A stretch of DNA of 64,000 nt from Eledone cirrhosa (GCA_964016885.1 OZ024741.1:36610923-36674922), one strand, 5' to 3'; shown: positions 21,225-31,600, numbered from the stretch's first letter. Translations and numbers: made by a program. Notes: generated from the sequence alone by a model not told the origin.

Positions 21225-21339
21225 CTTTAAGCACAAGGCCAGCAATTTGAAGGGGAGGGGAAAGTCGATTAAATCGACTGGTGCTTTATGTTATCAACCC
21301 CATGAGGATGAAAGGCAAAGCTAACCTCGGCGGGATTTA
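21225..21339 (-). mobile_element. SINE (type 1), left part of copy split by CR1-like LINE
   Basis: acaaggccagcaatttgaag through cctcggcgggattt, then abruptly (aat)n. The missing promoter half is at 24147-24215. Confidence 0.8.
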
Positions 21340-24146
21340 ATAATAATAATAATAATGAAATATTGTGTACAGTGCTCAGGTGCACTACAACTCATCAAAA
21401 AGTGTATGTATAGTACATGGGGTAATGTACAAACGTCAGGAAAATGAACAGTGCATGAGTCATGATATACACATGTGTGCATGTGTATGGAAGGGGTACA
21501 TCAGCTAACAACTGACGCAAGCAGTTTGTTCCATGCTTCAGCAGCTCTGAGCGTGAAAAAATGTTTCCGAAAGTCATGGGAGCTGTGCTGTTTTCTGACT
21601 TTGTAGGCATGTCCACGTGTGTTAGACACATGGAGATCAAAAAGGTGCTCAGGGTTGTTGTTGGCGAGATGGTTAATAACTTTGTGGATGTTTACCAAAT
21701 CCATCGCCAGACGTCGGAGCTTCAATGAATCCATGCCCAGGGAAGCAAGGCGTTCAGAGTATGGTAGGTGTCTGATGGAGGATATGCGCTTGGTTGCACG
21801 TCTCTGAACAGTTTCCAGGAGGTCAATGTTCTGAGCAAGATAGGGGTTCCAGACTGATGATGCGAATTCCAAGTGTGGTCATACCATAGCTGCATACAGC
21901 TTTAAATAGATGGCTGGAGAGCGGCTAACAAAGGTCTTGCTGAGTGATGCCAAGACACCCTCGGCCTTCTTGACAATCTTAGAGACATGCTTTGTCCAAC
22001 TCAAATCACTGCTGACAGTAATGCCCAGGTCACGTTCACAAGAGGACTTCTTGATATCAGTGTTGTGGAGGGAGTATGTGGACGCTGGATTTTTCCTCCC
22101 AAAATGCATGGTGGTACACTTATCCACAGCCAGCTTCAGTTGCCAGTCTGTGATCCATTGCTGCATAGTGTCCAGGTCTGATTGTAGGAAAGAGTTGTAG
22201 ATTTCAGGATCAGTCCTTTTGATTTCAAGGTACAGCTTGATGTCATCTGCATATTTCAGTACCGTGGCATTCTGTAAGTTGGCATCTATGTCATTAATAT
22301 ATGCCACAAACAAAAGGGGACCAAGAGCAGATCCCTGTGGTACACCAGATGACATCTCATATGGTGAAGAATGCTGTCCTAGAACCGTGACTACCTCTTT
22401 TCAGCTGAGAATGAAGGATTTCAACCAGTTAAAAAGATCATCCCTCACACCCATTGCAGAGAGTTTTGCCATAAGTCTTTTGTGTGGCACAGAATTAAAA
22501 GCCTTAGCGAAGTCAAGGTAAACAACATCCACCCATGAGCTGCCGTCAGTGATCCAGGGAATGTCTTCAAGGAACTCGATAAGCTGATCACAGCAGCTGG
22601 AGTTAGGGATAAATCCAAACTGCGAGGGCCGGATGAGGCTGTGAGAGCTCCAGAAGTTCCAAAGTGTTTCTCTGACATAGGATTCCATCAGTTTGGCAAT
22701 ACAGCTAGTAAGACTGACTGGACGACAGTTGACAGGTGACATGCGGTCACCCTTTTTAAACAGGGGAATGACACTGGCAGTTTTCTACTGCTCCGGAGTA
22801 GCACCATTGTTGAGACAGTATTGAAAGAAGAAAGAAAGCTGGTGCAAAAGGAAGTACCCGCCACGTTTGAGAAGCAGGTATGTAACACCATCAAGACCAG
22901 GCGAGGCATAGTTGCGCTTATTCTTAAGGTGACGTCGCAACATTGCAGGTGTAAATTCCATAGTTCTTATGGAATTTGATGTTAGAGATGGTGGAGATGG
23001 TACATTCTGGTTTTCAACAGTAAAAATGCTTGCATAGCACTCAGCAATGAGTTCTGTGCATTCTTTGGGGTCGTCAGTCATCTGGCTTGTGTGGGGATTG
23101 CGAAGAGGATCAACTGGAGAGTGAAGTCTCTGCTTTGAATGAACATATTTCCAGAACACCTTACTGTTAGGATTGGTTGCTATGCACTGTTCAAATTCAA
23201 GCACTGCCTTTTTTGTCACTTGCTTGAGATGGTTAGAAGATTTATTCTGCTTTTTTCTGTTGGCATCTGATTTATGCAGTTTATATTCCCGTTCAGCGTT
23301 CCGACGTTCTTTCCTGGCAAGTCGGACCGCTGAAGTTTCCCAAATTGCACTTTTGGGGTGGGTTTTTTTCTGCTTACGTGGCACCGATGCTGCACATGGT
23401 ATCCATATTGAGTCCAGGATGCTCTGGAGTATAGTGTTCACATCTCCAGAGTTATAGAACTCATACCAGTTTGGGCACTATAGTTCAGTGCAGTACAAGT
23501 TCCAATCTGCCCTCTTCCAATCAAAGCAAGCAGATTGGAGATGGTTCTGGTTTTTGTTGCTGCCCGCAAGAGCCAGATTGGCAATGATCATAGCATGATC
23601 AGAGTCGCCTATAGGTTCCTCAGTAGTACAACTGATAACCACTTCAGGAATAGTGGTGAAGATCAGGTCCAAAGTGTTGTCACCTCTTGTTGGAGAGGTG
23701 ACTACTTGTGACCAGTTTGAGTCCAGCACTAGCTCAAGGAAATCGTTTGCACTTTGTGGCCAACGAAAGGTTTCCCAATCGATCTCAGGATGATTGAAGT
23801 CACCTACAATAAACACATAAGTGGCTGTTTTCCTGGCAGCAGCTCTGAGGATATCGCAAAGCTGTGTGTCCTGATGGTAGTTGGGGGGGGGGGGGGCGAT
23901 AAACAACACCAAGCAGAAGTGTTGACATGGTCATACGTATGTCACAAAAAAAAATTTCTTCTTGTGATTCGTTCAAATCAACGCAAGGAATTACCGAAAA
24001 GTTTGAACGAACGTAGACCATCACACCACCACCATGGCGATTAATACGGTCCTTGCGGAAAAGATTGTACCCAGTAATGCTGAAAACCCCATCACAGAGT
24101 AAGGAATGTGCCCAGGTTTCCGTGACTGTGATGAAGTCAGGGTCGA
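21340..24146 (-). mobile_element. CR1/L2-like LINE inserted in a SINE
   Basis: Antisense, about 2.8 kb, with a (att)n 3' tail (antisense aataataat at 21340-21356). From 5' to 3' on the - strand: endonuclease (RKDRINRHGGGVMVYVRSNF near 24010, GVVYRPPPP, FIVGDFNHPEIDWE, GDSDHAMIIA), linker with AERE and KVFWKYVHSK, RT (CRPVSLTSCIAKLMES, YLDFAKAFNSVPH, GVPQGSALGPLLFVAYINDI, YADD at 22242-22253), then the CR1-type C-terminus (VWNPYLAQNIDLLETVQRRA). Interrupted by several frameshifts, including an 11-12 G run near 23885. The extreme 5' part of the endonuclease is missing or merges with SINE sequence. Confidence 0.87.
21501..22742 (-). pseudogene. CR1-like reverse transcriptase and C-terminus
   Basis: Three adjacent frames (22742-22401, 22355-21879, 21872-21501) carry RT motifs in order: SQFGFIPNSSCCDQLIEF, VVYLDFAKAFNSVPHKRLMA, SSGVPQGSALGPLLF, YADDIKLY, WQLKLAVDKC, LGITVSSDLSWTKHV, then VWNPYL and KHFFTLRAAEAWNKL. 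A TAG at about 22398 and another at about 21877 (where Arg or Trp is expected) break the frame, so single-base changes rather than large deletions. Confidence 0.82.
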
Positions 24147-24215
24147 TGTGAAGGCCTGTAACTCTATGCCGCGAAGCTTGGTGTCCAAGGCTCTACCGAT
24201 ACTGCCAATCTGCTG
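24147..24215 (-). mobile_element. SINE (type 1) promoter half, resumed after CR1-like LINE
   Basis: gtaactctatgccgcgaagc, ttggtgtccaaggctctacc, gatactgccaatctgctgc is the antisense 5' (A-box) half of the SINE whose other half stops at 21339. Together they make one SINE in one orientation. Confidence 0.78.
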
Positions 24216-24257
24216 CATAACAATGGATAAATACATATTAGTGAAAACAGAGACATA
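24216..24257. repeat. Unclassified dispersed repeat, left part
   Basis: Contains tagtgaaaacagagacata, identical to 35953-35966 and neighbours. The repeat resumes at 25528 after RTE copy C. Confidence 0.75.
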
Positions 24258-25527
24258 TCATCATCATCATCATCATCGTTTAACGTCCCTGTTCCACGCT
24301 AGCATGGGTTTGGATGGGGGTTTTCCCACTTGAGGCAAGAGTGGTTGTCTTGCTCGCATAGGACTGTCTGGCGGGTTTTCTACAGCTGGATGCCCTTCCT
24401 AACACCAACCATATTTACAGTGTGGGGCTGGGAGGTTTTTACCGTGTTGCCTACACGGCCACATTACAGCGTGGACTGTCTGGCGTGTTTTCTACAGCTG
24501 GATGCCCTTCCTAACACCAACCACATTTACAGTGTGGGGCTGGGAGGTTTTTACCGTGTTGCCTACACGGTCACATTACAGCGTGGACTGTGTATTTTTT
24601 TGTCGTGACACCTACACGATCTCGTTTGTTTCGGCCTGGATGTTGTGGCACCAACATAACTTTGCATTGAAGGGGGCGGTGTGGATGGGGTGGGACGGGG
24701 GTGTATTTTGTTAGAGATGCCTGCTGACTAGTAGGTTTTACTTTGTATTTAGGTAAGGCGGGTCTTCTCTGTTACTGAGTACCGCCAAAGGTCTTGGAGA
24801 GGTGTAAGTGTGTGAGGTCGGAATTTATCAGCTTGTCCCAGGTTTTCCTGGGTCTGCCTACTCCGTGGCTACCATCTATCTTTATTGCCCTGCACTTTGT
24901 TATACAGCTGTCGTCTTTCATGCGCATCACGTGACCATACCAATGTAGCCTTCTCTCGAGTAAACAACATCTGATCCCTCTTATTTCTAATTTTTTCCTT
25001 AGTTCGTTTATGCTTTGCCGTTCACGTATATTACTGTTACACATCCAGCGGAGCATGCAAGCTTCGTTCCTCTCTAGTCTGCGTATATCCTCTGCACACA
25101 ATGCCCAGGTCTCACTGCCATGCAACATTGCTGTTCGTATGCAGGCATCATACAACCTGCCTTTCATTTTTAGAGAGAACCCTTTAGCGGCCAATAGTGG
25201 TATAAGCTCTCTGAACTTTTTCCATCCAGTTCTGACTCTAGCTACTGTACTTTCAGAGCACCCTCCCCCCACTGCTCATTTTGTCACCCAGGTAACAGAA
25301 GCTGTCCACTATTTCTATAGAACCCTCTGCGCAATTGAAAGAGTTAGTATTCTGTGGGCACTTGCTGCTACTTATTGCACCAGAGCACCGGCCACATGTA
25401 AAATCTGTGTTCTTAGTTAGCTTACCTGTGATCCCACTACATCTTTTATGCACCCATACTTTGCATTTGGGACATAAAATGGAGTTTCTACCTACGCCTT
25501 TCCTACACACTGAGCATGGCCATTTCC
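24258..25527 (-). mobile_element. RTE-like LINE, 5'-truncated copy C
   Basis: Antisense. (tcatcatcatcatcatcatc) at 24258, then the 3' UTR, in which a segment of about 110 bp (ggactgtctggcgggttttc ...) is duplicated, at about 24360 and 24473. Coding follows: C-terminal domain 24772-25272 and PHD-like finger frame 25253-25537 (CSVCRKGVGRNSILCPKC, HKRCSG, CGRC). The two frames are offset by one extra C in a homopolymer at 25265-25270 compared with copy E. The 5' end is truncated inside the zinc finger. Confidence 0.88.
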
Positions 25528-25670
25528 AAATAAACAAAACATTTTAGAGTGAAGAAACCAATCGTTTTACATGCTATCAATCAGTGACTGTGATTCACAG
25601 ATTTGTTTGTAGGCTTGTGTCAAACAACTGGTATCACGTGTAGGATGGAACATAAAGGGACGTAATTCTA
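25528..25670. repeat. Unclassified dispersed repeat, right part
   Basis: aaataaacaaaacattttag, aaaccaatcgttttacatgc, tatcaatcagtgactgtgat, tgtgtcaaacaactggtatc. About 93% identical to 35967-36090 in the same orientation. No coding potential recognised. Confidence 0.75.
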
Positions 25671-25719
25671 TGCTACAAAGCATATTGTCTGACATTCTAC
25701 TGATACTGCCATTCCACTG

Positions 25720-25965
25720 TCTTTGCATATAATGGTTTCTGATTTAGGTACAAGACCAACAATTTTCAATGGGGAGGAGAAAGTTGATTAAATTGACCCC
25801 AGTGCATTACTCATACTTTATTTTATCGACCCCTTAAGGATGAAAGGCAAAGCTAACCTTGGCAGGATTTGAACTCAGAATGTAAATGGCCGTAACTCTA
25901 TGCTGCAGAACTTGGTTTCCGACACTACTGATACTGCTAATCCACCACCCTGTCTTTGCATATAA
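25720..25965 (-). mobile_element. tRNA-derived SINE (type 1), full length
   Basis: aatggtttctgatttaggta, aagttgattaaattgacccc, actttattttatcgacccct, gatttgaactcagaatgtaa, ctactgatactgctaatcca. Antisense pol III A- and B-box regions are both present. Confidence 0.85.
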
Positions 25966-25974
25966 TGCAATTCT

Positions 25975-26165
25975 CAGGGAGATTCAGCATGACACAGTGT
26001 GTGAGACAACTACACTTTGAATTACATATATAACTCCAGCTGAGTGGACTGGAACAACACAAAATTAAGTGTCTTGCTCAAGGATAAAACATGCCACTGG
26101 GAAATGATCTCATGAGATCTTACAACCATAAACTGAACACCTTTACCACTAAGCCACACACCTTC
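25975..26165 (-). mobile_element. tRNA-derived SINE (type 2)
   Basis: gggagattcagcatgacaca, ctgagtggactggaacaaca, aagtgtcttgctcaaggata, and a head ending accactaagccacacacctt. Antisense. Relatives at 44890, 47215, 52920 and 57560. Confidence 0.7.
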
Positions 26166-26609
26166 ATGAAAAAAAATAAGTTGCTGTAGAAAACCATCAA
26201 TCAGTAAATCTAGGAGTAGAGGAGTGTTTTATGTCCACCCACCATCACAATGTGTTGAGGTGGGCAGGGGGAGGGTCAGTGTTGGAGTTGGTGGGAAGGT
26301 TTGGCAGCTTGGTATGGGTGAGAACTGAGGGTAGGGTCAGGAGGAATTACTGGAAACCTTTCCTGGGGTTGATGTGTCACAGGGATACTCCCTAATGGCA
26401 TGTGAAGTTGAGACATGAAAGAGAAGGCAGGGTGGAGGGGAGCCTGTGTGTGTATGATGATGATGGTTGGGTGGGTGGAGAAGAGAATATAATAAAGTGA
26501 TGGGGTGGAGAAATGTTGTGTGGGGTATGGGGAAGGGATAATTGACTGTAAAGGAATTAATTTAGGTGTGGCTTGGCTTGGCTGGTTCGTTTGGTGTGGT
26601 ACTTTGCTT
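26166..26609. other. G-rich DNA, no gene recognised
   Basis: Purine-rich (gggtggagaa, ggtggagggg) with no conserved frame. It leads into the minisatellite. Confidence 0.4.
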
Positions 26610-27015
26610 CAGTTGTCACATTAGTGTGGTGGTGATGGTGGCAATGGTGGTGGTGATGGCAGTGGTGGTGGTGATAGTGGCAATGGTGATGGTGGCGATG
26701 GTGCTGGTGGCGATGGTGCTGGTGGTGGCAATGGTGGTGGTGGTGATGGTGGTAGTGGTGTGGTTGGTGGCGATGGTGGTGGTAGTGGTAGAGGTGATGG
26801 TGGTGGTGGTAGTGATGGTGGTAGTGGTGGCGATGGTGATGGTGGTGGCAATGGTGGTGGTGGTGATGGTGGCAGTGGTGGTGGTAGTGGTAGTGGCGAT
26901 GGTGATTGTGGTGGTGGTCGTCTCGGCATCATCCGTGGTTGTCATAGTCATTGTGGTGGTGGTGGCGACGGAGGTGGTGTAGGGTGGTGATAGTGGTGGT
27001 AGCAATGGTTGATGG
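26610..27015. repeat. GGT/GAT minisatellite
   Basis: About 400 bp of ggtggtgatggtggcaatgg-type units. Complementary in composition to the array at 1-1257, but the unit order differs. Long open frames here (Val/Met, Gly/Asp or Pro/Ser runs) are repeat artefacts. Confidence 0.9.
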
Positions 27016-27139
27016 TAGTCTGAACCAGCAGTTGAGAGGGTAGTTGGGTGGTTGTAGTAGATAAATATGTTAAAGAGAGTAGAGTGGGGTGGGTGAGGTG
27101 AAGGGATGAATGGAATATTCAGTCATACATATATAAATA

Positions 27140-27191
27140 CACACACACACATATGTGTGTGTGTATATATGTGTGTGTGTATGTATGTGTC

Positions 27192-27224
<33 letters not shown>

Positions 27225-27250
27225 CATCATCATCATCATCATAATCATCT
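27140..27250. repeat. (ca)n/(tg)n, (ta)n and (atc)n runs
   Basis: cacacacacatatgtgtgtg is a palindromic dinucleotide block, followed by (ta)12 and then (atc)n belonging to the LINE end that follows. Confidence 0.85.
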
Positions 27251-27515
27251 TCATCATTTTACGTCCGCTCTTCCCTGCTTGTAAGGGTGGGACGGGTCCT
27301 ATTCAACACAGCATCTGTCCACTTGTCACAGTCCTTCGTGCTCTCCTCCATGAGCTTCGGCGATCTGAGGTCTGCTCTCAACACCTCTGCCCATGTTTTT
27401 CGTGGTCTTCCTCTACTGCATCTTCCTTCTCCTGGGATTTCTTGGCACTTCTTTACCCAGCAGTCATCCTCCGTGCGCATCGCATGTCCCGAGAAGAAGG
27501 TGTAGTAAGGAACCA
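27226..27515 (-). mobile_element. RTE-like LINE, third family, 3' end
   Basis: Antisense coding for GHAMRTEDDCWVKKCQEIPG, SRGRPRKTWAEVLRADL and CDKWTDAVLNRTRP, then a 3' (gat)n end. Same lineage as 13365-13700 and distinct from the main family. Only the last 95 or so codons remain; the frame is intact through them. Confidence 0.8.
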
Positions 27516-27642
27516 GGTGGACCATAACACACCAGAATACTCGATACTTAGGGTAGTAGAGTGGGTAATAGGAAAAGAGTCAGGACTCCGATGGCTGAGC
27601 TCCAGCCGTTTCGACAACTAGGTGCTGAATCTTTTCCTATAT
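27507..27642 (+). mobile_element. Foldback-family repeat, single arm
   Basis: aaggaaccaggtggaccata, accagaatactcgatactta, gggtagtagagtgggtaata, then 'ccgatggctgagctccagcc' and gtttcgacaacta. Matches 55660-55840 and (inverted) 31410-31600. This copy has only one arm of the palindrome. Confidence 0.7.
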
Positions 27643-27645
27643 ATA

Positions 27646-27915
27646 TCATCATCATCATCATCATCATCGTTTAACGTCCATGTTCCACGTTAGCATGGGT
27701 TTGGACGGGAGTTTTCCCACTTGAGGCAAGAGTGGTTGTCTTGCTCGCATAGGACTGTCTGGCGGGTTTTCTACGGCTGGATGCCCTTCCTAACACCAAC
27801 CACATTTACAGTATGGGTCTGGGAGGTTTTTACCGTGTTGCCTACACAGCCACATTACAGCGTGGACTGTGTGTTTTTTTGTCGTGACACCTACACGATC
27901 TCATTTGTTTCGGAA
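27646..27915 (-). mobile_element. RTE-like LINE 3' UTR fragment
   Basis: (atc)n then cgtttaacgtccatgttcca, tctggcgggttttctacggc and tacacgatctcatttgtttc. 5'-truncated within the UTR, with no coding part. Confidence 0.85.
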
Positions 27916-28137
27916 TGTTTGATATAAAAATGACTTCTACATGACTAGAATTGTTTCATTCAAATTTTTTTTAATGCAACACCTCTAGTTCAATAGAAGC
28001 CATTTCTATATTAAACATGATGTTTACACTCTACTAATGTATTGAGTACTTTACTTACTGTTGTTACCCCCCCCAATTGAAACCGGGACTCACACAACAC
28101 ACATACACATATATATATTATATATACATATATAATA

Positions 28138-28384
28138 TGAGGGCATATGGCTTAGTGGTTAAAGCATTGGGTTTACAATTGTAAGGTTGTGAGTTTGATT
28201 CTCAGACGGAGTGATGTGTTGCATCCTTGAGCAAGATACTTTATTTCATGCTCCTCCAGTTTACTCAGCTGTAGAAATGAGTTACAATGTCACTGGTGCC
28301 AAGCTGTATCGGCCTTAGCTTTTCCTTTGGACGGTGGCATGGAGAGGGGAGACTGGTATGCATGAGCGACTGCTGATCTTTCTT
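28138..28384 (+). mobile_element. tRNA-derived SINE (type 4)
   Basis: catatggcttagtggttaaa (A-box side), aaggttgtgagtttgattct (B-box), gcatccttgagcaagatact, tccagtttactcagctgtag. Related to 51650-51920 and the antisense copy at 59930-60090. The pol III boxes look usable. Confidence 0.7.
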
Positions 28385-28479
28385 TCTGGTTCGAATGTCT
28401 CAGGAAAGAATCGCTGGACAGATTTTATGGGCAGGTGACCCAGGAGTAGACCCTGAGCAAGATGGTTGGATAACATCCA
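28385..28479 (+). mobile_element. LINE X C-terminal fragment, left part of split copy
   Basis: 'aatgtctcaggaaagaatcg' then ctggacagattttatgggca and gagcaagatggttggataac. It matches the antisense copy at 58083-58320 and breaks off at aacatcca. Its continuation is 29662-29790. Confidence 0.78.
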
Positions 28480-29661
28480 ACCTGGCTAAGACTAAAGTTC
28501 TAGTTTGTAGGAAAGAAAATAAGGCGCCGGTCCCTTCCGGGAAATGACCATGCTCAGTGTGTAGGAAAGGCGTAGGTAGAAACTCCATTTTATGTCCCAA
28601 ATGCAAAGTATGGGTGCATAAAAGATGTAGTGGGATCACAGGTAAGCTAACTAAGAACATAGATTTTACATGTGGCCGGTGCTCTGGTGCAATAAGTAGC
28701 AGCAAGTGCCCACAAAATACTAGCTCTTTCAATTGCGCAGAGGGTTCTATAGAAATAGTGGACAGCTTCCGTTACCTGGGTGACAAAATCAGCAGTGGGG
28801 GAGGGTGCTCTGAAAGTACAGTAGCTAGAGTCAGAACTGGATGGAAAAAGTTCAGAGAGCTTATACCACTATTAGCTGCTAAAGGGTTCTCCCTAAAAAT
28901 GAAAGGCAGGTTGTATGATGCCTACATACGAACAGCAATGTTGCATGGCAGTGAGACCTGGGCATTGTGTGCAGAGGATATACGCAGACTAGAGAGGAAC
29001 GAAGCTTGCATGCTCCGCTGGATGTGTAATAGTAATATACGTGAACGGCAAAGCATAAACGAACTAAGGGAAAAATTAGAAATAAGAGGGATCAGATGTT
29101 GTTTACTCGAGAGAAGGCTACGTTGGTATGGTCACGTGATGCGCATGAAAGACGACAGCTGTATAAAAAAGTACAGGGCAATAAAGATAGACGGTAGCCA
29201 CGGAGTAGGCAGACCCAGAAAAACCTGGGACGACCTGATAAATTCCGACCTCACACACTTACACCTCTCCAAGACAATGTCACTGGACTGAGATCTTTGG
29301 CGGTACTCAGTAATAGAGAAGACCCGCCTTACAAAGTAACACCTACTACAGTCAGTAGGCATCTCTAACAAAATACACCCCCGTCCCACCACCCCCACCC
29401 CATCCACACTGCCCCTTTCAATGTAAAGTTATGTTGGTGCCACAACATCCAGGCCGAAACAAATGAGATCGTGTAGGTGTCACGACAAAAAAAAAACACA
29501 GTCCACGCTGTAATGTGACCGTGTAGGCAACACGGTAAAAACCTCCCAGCCCCACACTGCGAGCAAGACAACCACTCTTGCCTCAAGTCGGAAAACTCCC
29601 GTCCAAACCCATGCAAGCGTGGAACATGGACGTTAAACGATGATGATAATGATGATGATGA
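28480..29661 (+). mobile_element. RTE-like LINE, 5'-truncated copy D, nested in LINE X
   Basis: Sense copy from the end of RT (TKVLVCRKENKAP) through the zinc finger and C-terminal domain to the (gat)n tail at 29640-29661. The 3' UTR has a small deletion near 29560 compared with copy E. Both flanks belong to one older LINE X fragment. Confidence 0.88.
28557..29291 (+). pseudogene. RTE-like C-terminal ORF (zinc finger plus tail, 244 codons)
   Basis: MCRKGVGRNSILCPKCKVWV, HKRCSG and CGRC form a C4-H-C3-type, PHD-like finger. It is followed by YLGDKISSGGGCSESTVARV, GSETWALCAEDIRRLERNEA, RWYGHVMRMKDDSCIKK and GVGRPRKTWDDLINSDL. It ends at TGA where other copies have CGA (LDRDLW), a probable C-to-T change. 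It is the longest undamaged version of this domain in the window. The role of the finger in these LINEs is unknown to me; nucleic-acid binding is inference. Confidence 0.85.
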
Positions 29662-29790
29662 TGAACTAGGCTGGTCTCGCTTGGGGATCCAGCCAGATCA
29701 ATTGGAGACGGTTGCTTCTTACAGGACCACTGGAAGGAGTGTTTCAGGACTCTGCCCCCACGACCCTCTCAGGAATAAGTGGGTAAAGAA
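29662..29790 (+). mobile_element. LINE X C-terminal fragment, right part of split copy
   Basis: 'tgaactaggctggtctcgct' then tggggatccagccagatcaa and ctctcaggaataagtgggta continue the LINE X sequence broken at 28479. Confidence 0.78.
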
Positions 29791-29874
29791 GATATATTAC
29801 TAGTCACTAGTTAAGATTAGTGTTCAACTTAGTATTCTATACTTAAGGAAAATAAAGTGGAGATATTATTACGG

Positions 29875-29985
29875 GGATTCTTTACCCATTTTCCCCACTG
29901 ACTAAGCTTATACTATTTTGATAACAAAAGAAATTTTACTATGAAAATAGTATAAGCTTAGCTATCCAGCAAAGAGTCCCTAGAA
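29875..29985. repeat. Hairpin-forming inverted repeat
   Basis: Perfect 17-nt arms at 29903-29919 (taagcttatactatttt) and 29944-29960, separated by 24 nt. Pairing continues imperfectly outward (ggggattcttt against aaagagtccc). Possibly a small foldback transposon. Confidence 0.7.
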
Positions 29986-30084
29986 TAATATGATGAGTCC
30001 TAGAGCTAATCATCTGTGAAACATATGTAATGTTCAATATCCAATAAAAACATTTTAAAATGAAATTTAGTTTTCTCATACATA

Positions 30085-30670
30085 CTTTATATCATCATTG
30101 TTTAATGTTTATTTTCCATGTTTGCATGTTATGAGACAAGTAAGATCAGGAGACCATGCCTTGCTCATATAAATCTGTATTTTGGCTTGGTTTCTACAGC
30201 TGGATACGCTTCCTAAGACCAACGATATTACAGTGTGGACTGGGTGCTTTTTGTCAGGTCACCTGCAGAACCACCTTACATGGTGGACTGGATACTTTTT
30301 TGTCATGTCACCAGCACAACCACCCTACAGGATGGATTGGGCATTTTTTCTCGTGTCACCACATGACTACATTACAGGGTGGACAGTGCTTTTCTTAGTG
30401 TCACCAGCACAACTCCTCAACAGAGTGGGCTGTGTACTTTTTCTCACGTGACCAGCACAACCTCTATACTGGGTGGAATGGATGTATCTTGTCATGTCAC
30501 CAGCACAACCATCTTATTGAGTGCATTTGGAGCTGCCTCTTGTCATGTTACTAGTATGATCACCTTACAGGAAGGACTGGGGGCTTTTGTTGTTGTGGCA
30601 CCAGATTGCCATACAGGTGGACAAAATGCTTTTTGTAATAGCAGCAACATTATGAAGGGCAGGGAGGGTA
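30085..30670 (-). mobile_element. Old antisense RTE tail with expanded units
   Basis: catcattgtttaatgttt, ttggtttctacagctggata, then about eight diverged copies of acagtgtggactgggtgctt plus ttgtcatgtcaccagcac between 30230 and 30610. These are the reverse complement of the 46-48 bp units at 10975-11420 and 12178-12655. Confidence 0.7.
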
Positions 30671-30889
30671 GACATGGCACATGTCCAGCTTTCCATGCTT
30701 GTATGCATGGGTTGAACAGGACAGGAGAGGTACCTCAGAAGTGTTGAAGGTGGGAAGAGAGTATGCAAGCTGGACATGGATGAGGTGAGTGGGATATTTA
30801 GTTGGTGAGGGCTAGGTATTAAGACTGGGAAGGGTGAATGAGGAAGGTAGGGAGATGATTGGTGTTGGCTAATCTCCTCTACATGTTTG

Positions 30890-31357
30890 TTTCAGCCTGT
30901 CCATATAGGAAGGTGGGTCTTCTGCAGTACAATGTAATACCCAGAGATTTTGATCCTGTTGTTATTTCCTTTGAGCAGTTTAAATGGTGTAAAGTCAGCT
31001 TTTATCACAAGCTTTCTTAGGTCTTCCTCTTCCATAGCTTCCATCAACTTTGAGTGCCCTGCACCTTTTTATACGGCTGTCATCCTCCATGTGCATTACA
31101 TGTCTATACCATTGCAGTTTCCACTCCTGCACACTTCATCCAATCCCTCTTATGCTCAGTTTCTCTCTCAGTTAATTTACACTTTACCGCTCATGTACAC
31201 ATTCATCAAAGTATGCAAGCTTTGTTTCTTTCCAATCTTTGTAGGTCTTCTGCATAATGCTCAAGTCTCCCTTTCATGCAGCATTGCAATTCGTACACAA
31301 GCATCATACAATCTGTCTAAAATCTGCCTTTAATATTGAGGGAAATACCCTTTGAAG
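30890..31357 (-). mobile_element. Old antisense RTE C-terminal coding fragment
   Basis: Diverged antisense match to the C-terminal region of the main RTE family: aggaaggtgggtcttctgca (3' end of coding), ctttttatacggctgtcatc, gtgcattacatgtctatacc, gcatcatacaatctgtc. Full of stops. Confidence 0.65.
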
Positions 31358-31404
31358 TTAGCAAGCGTGGAACATGGACGTTAAACGATGATGATGATGA
31401 TGAT
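31358..31404 (+). mobile_element. Ultra-short RTE 3'-end insertion
   Basis: tagcaagcgtggaacatgga, cgttaaacgatgatgatgat: only the last 45 or so bp of the RTE family, near-identical to young copies although embedded in much older sequence. Confidence 0.7.
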
Positions 31405-31409
31405 ATATA

Positions 31410-31600
31410 TGAAAAGATTTAGGACGCTGATGGCTGAGCGCTGCCCATTTCGACAGCTAGATCCGAGTTCAGATCTAGCTGTCAAAATGGCCGGAGCTCA
31501 GCCGTCGGGATCCTGAATCTTTTGATATTACCTACTCTATTACCCCAAGTATCGAGTACTCTGGTGGGTTACGGTCTACCTGGTTTTTACCACACCCTAT
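31410..31600. mobile_element. Foldback element
   Basis: Inverted arms 31412-31463 and 31472-31523 (52 nt each, about 80% complementary, 8-nt centre), followed by tactctattaccccaagtat and cgagtactctggtgggttac, the family's shared outer segment. Confidence 0.7.

Noticed and set aside
26566..27005. Overlapping long frames on both strands (Val/Met-rich, Gly/Asp-rich, Pro/Ser-rich)
   Set aside because: Same explanation: a GGT/GAT minisatellite gives open frames in several phases at once.
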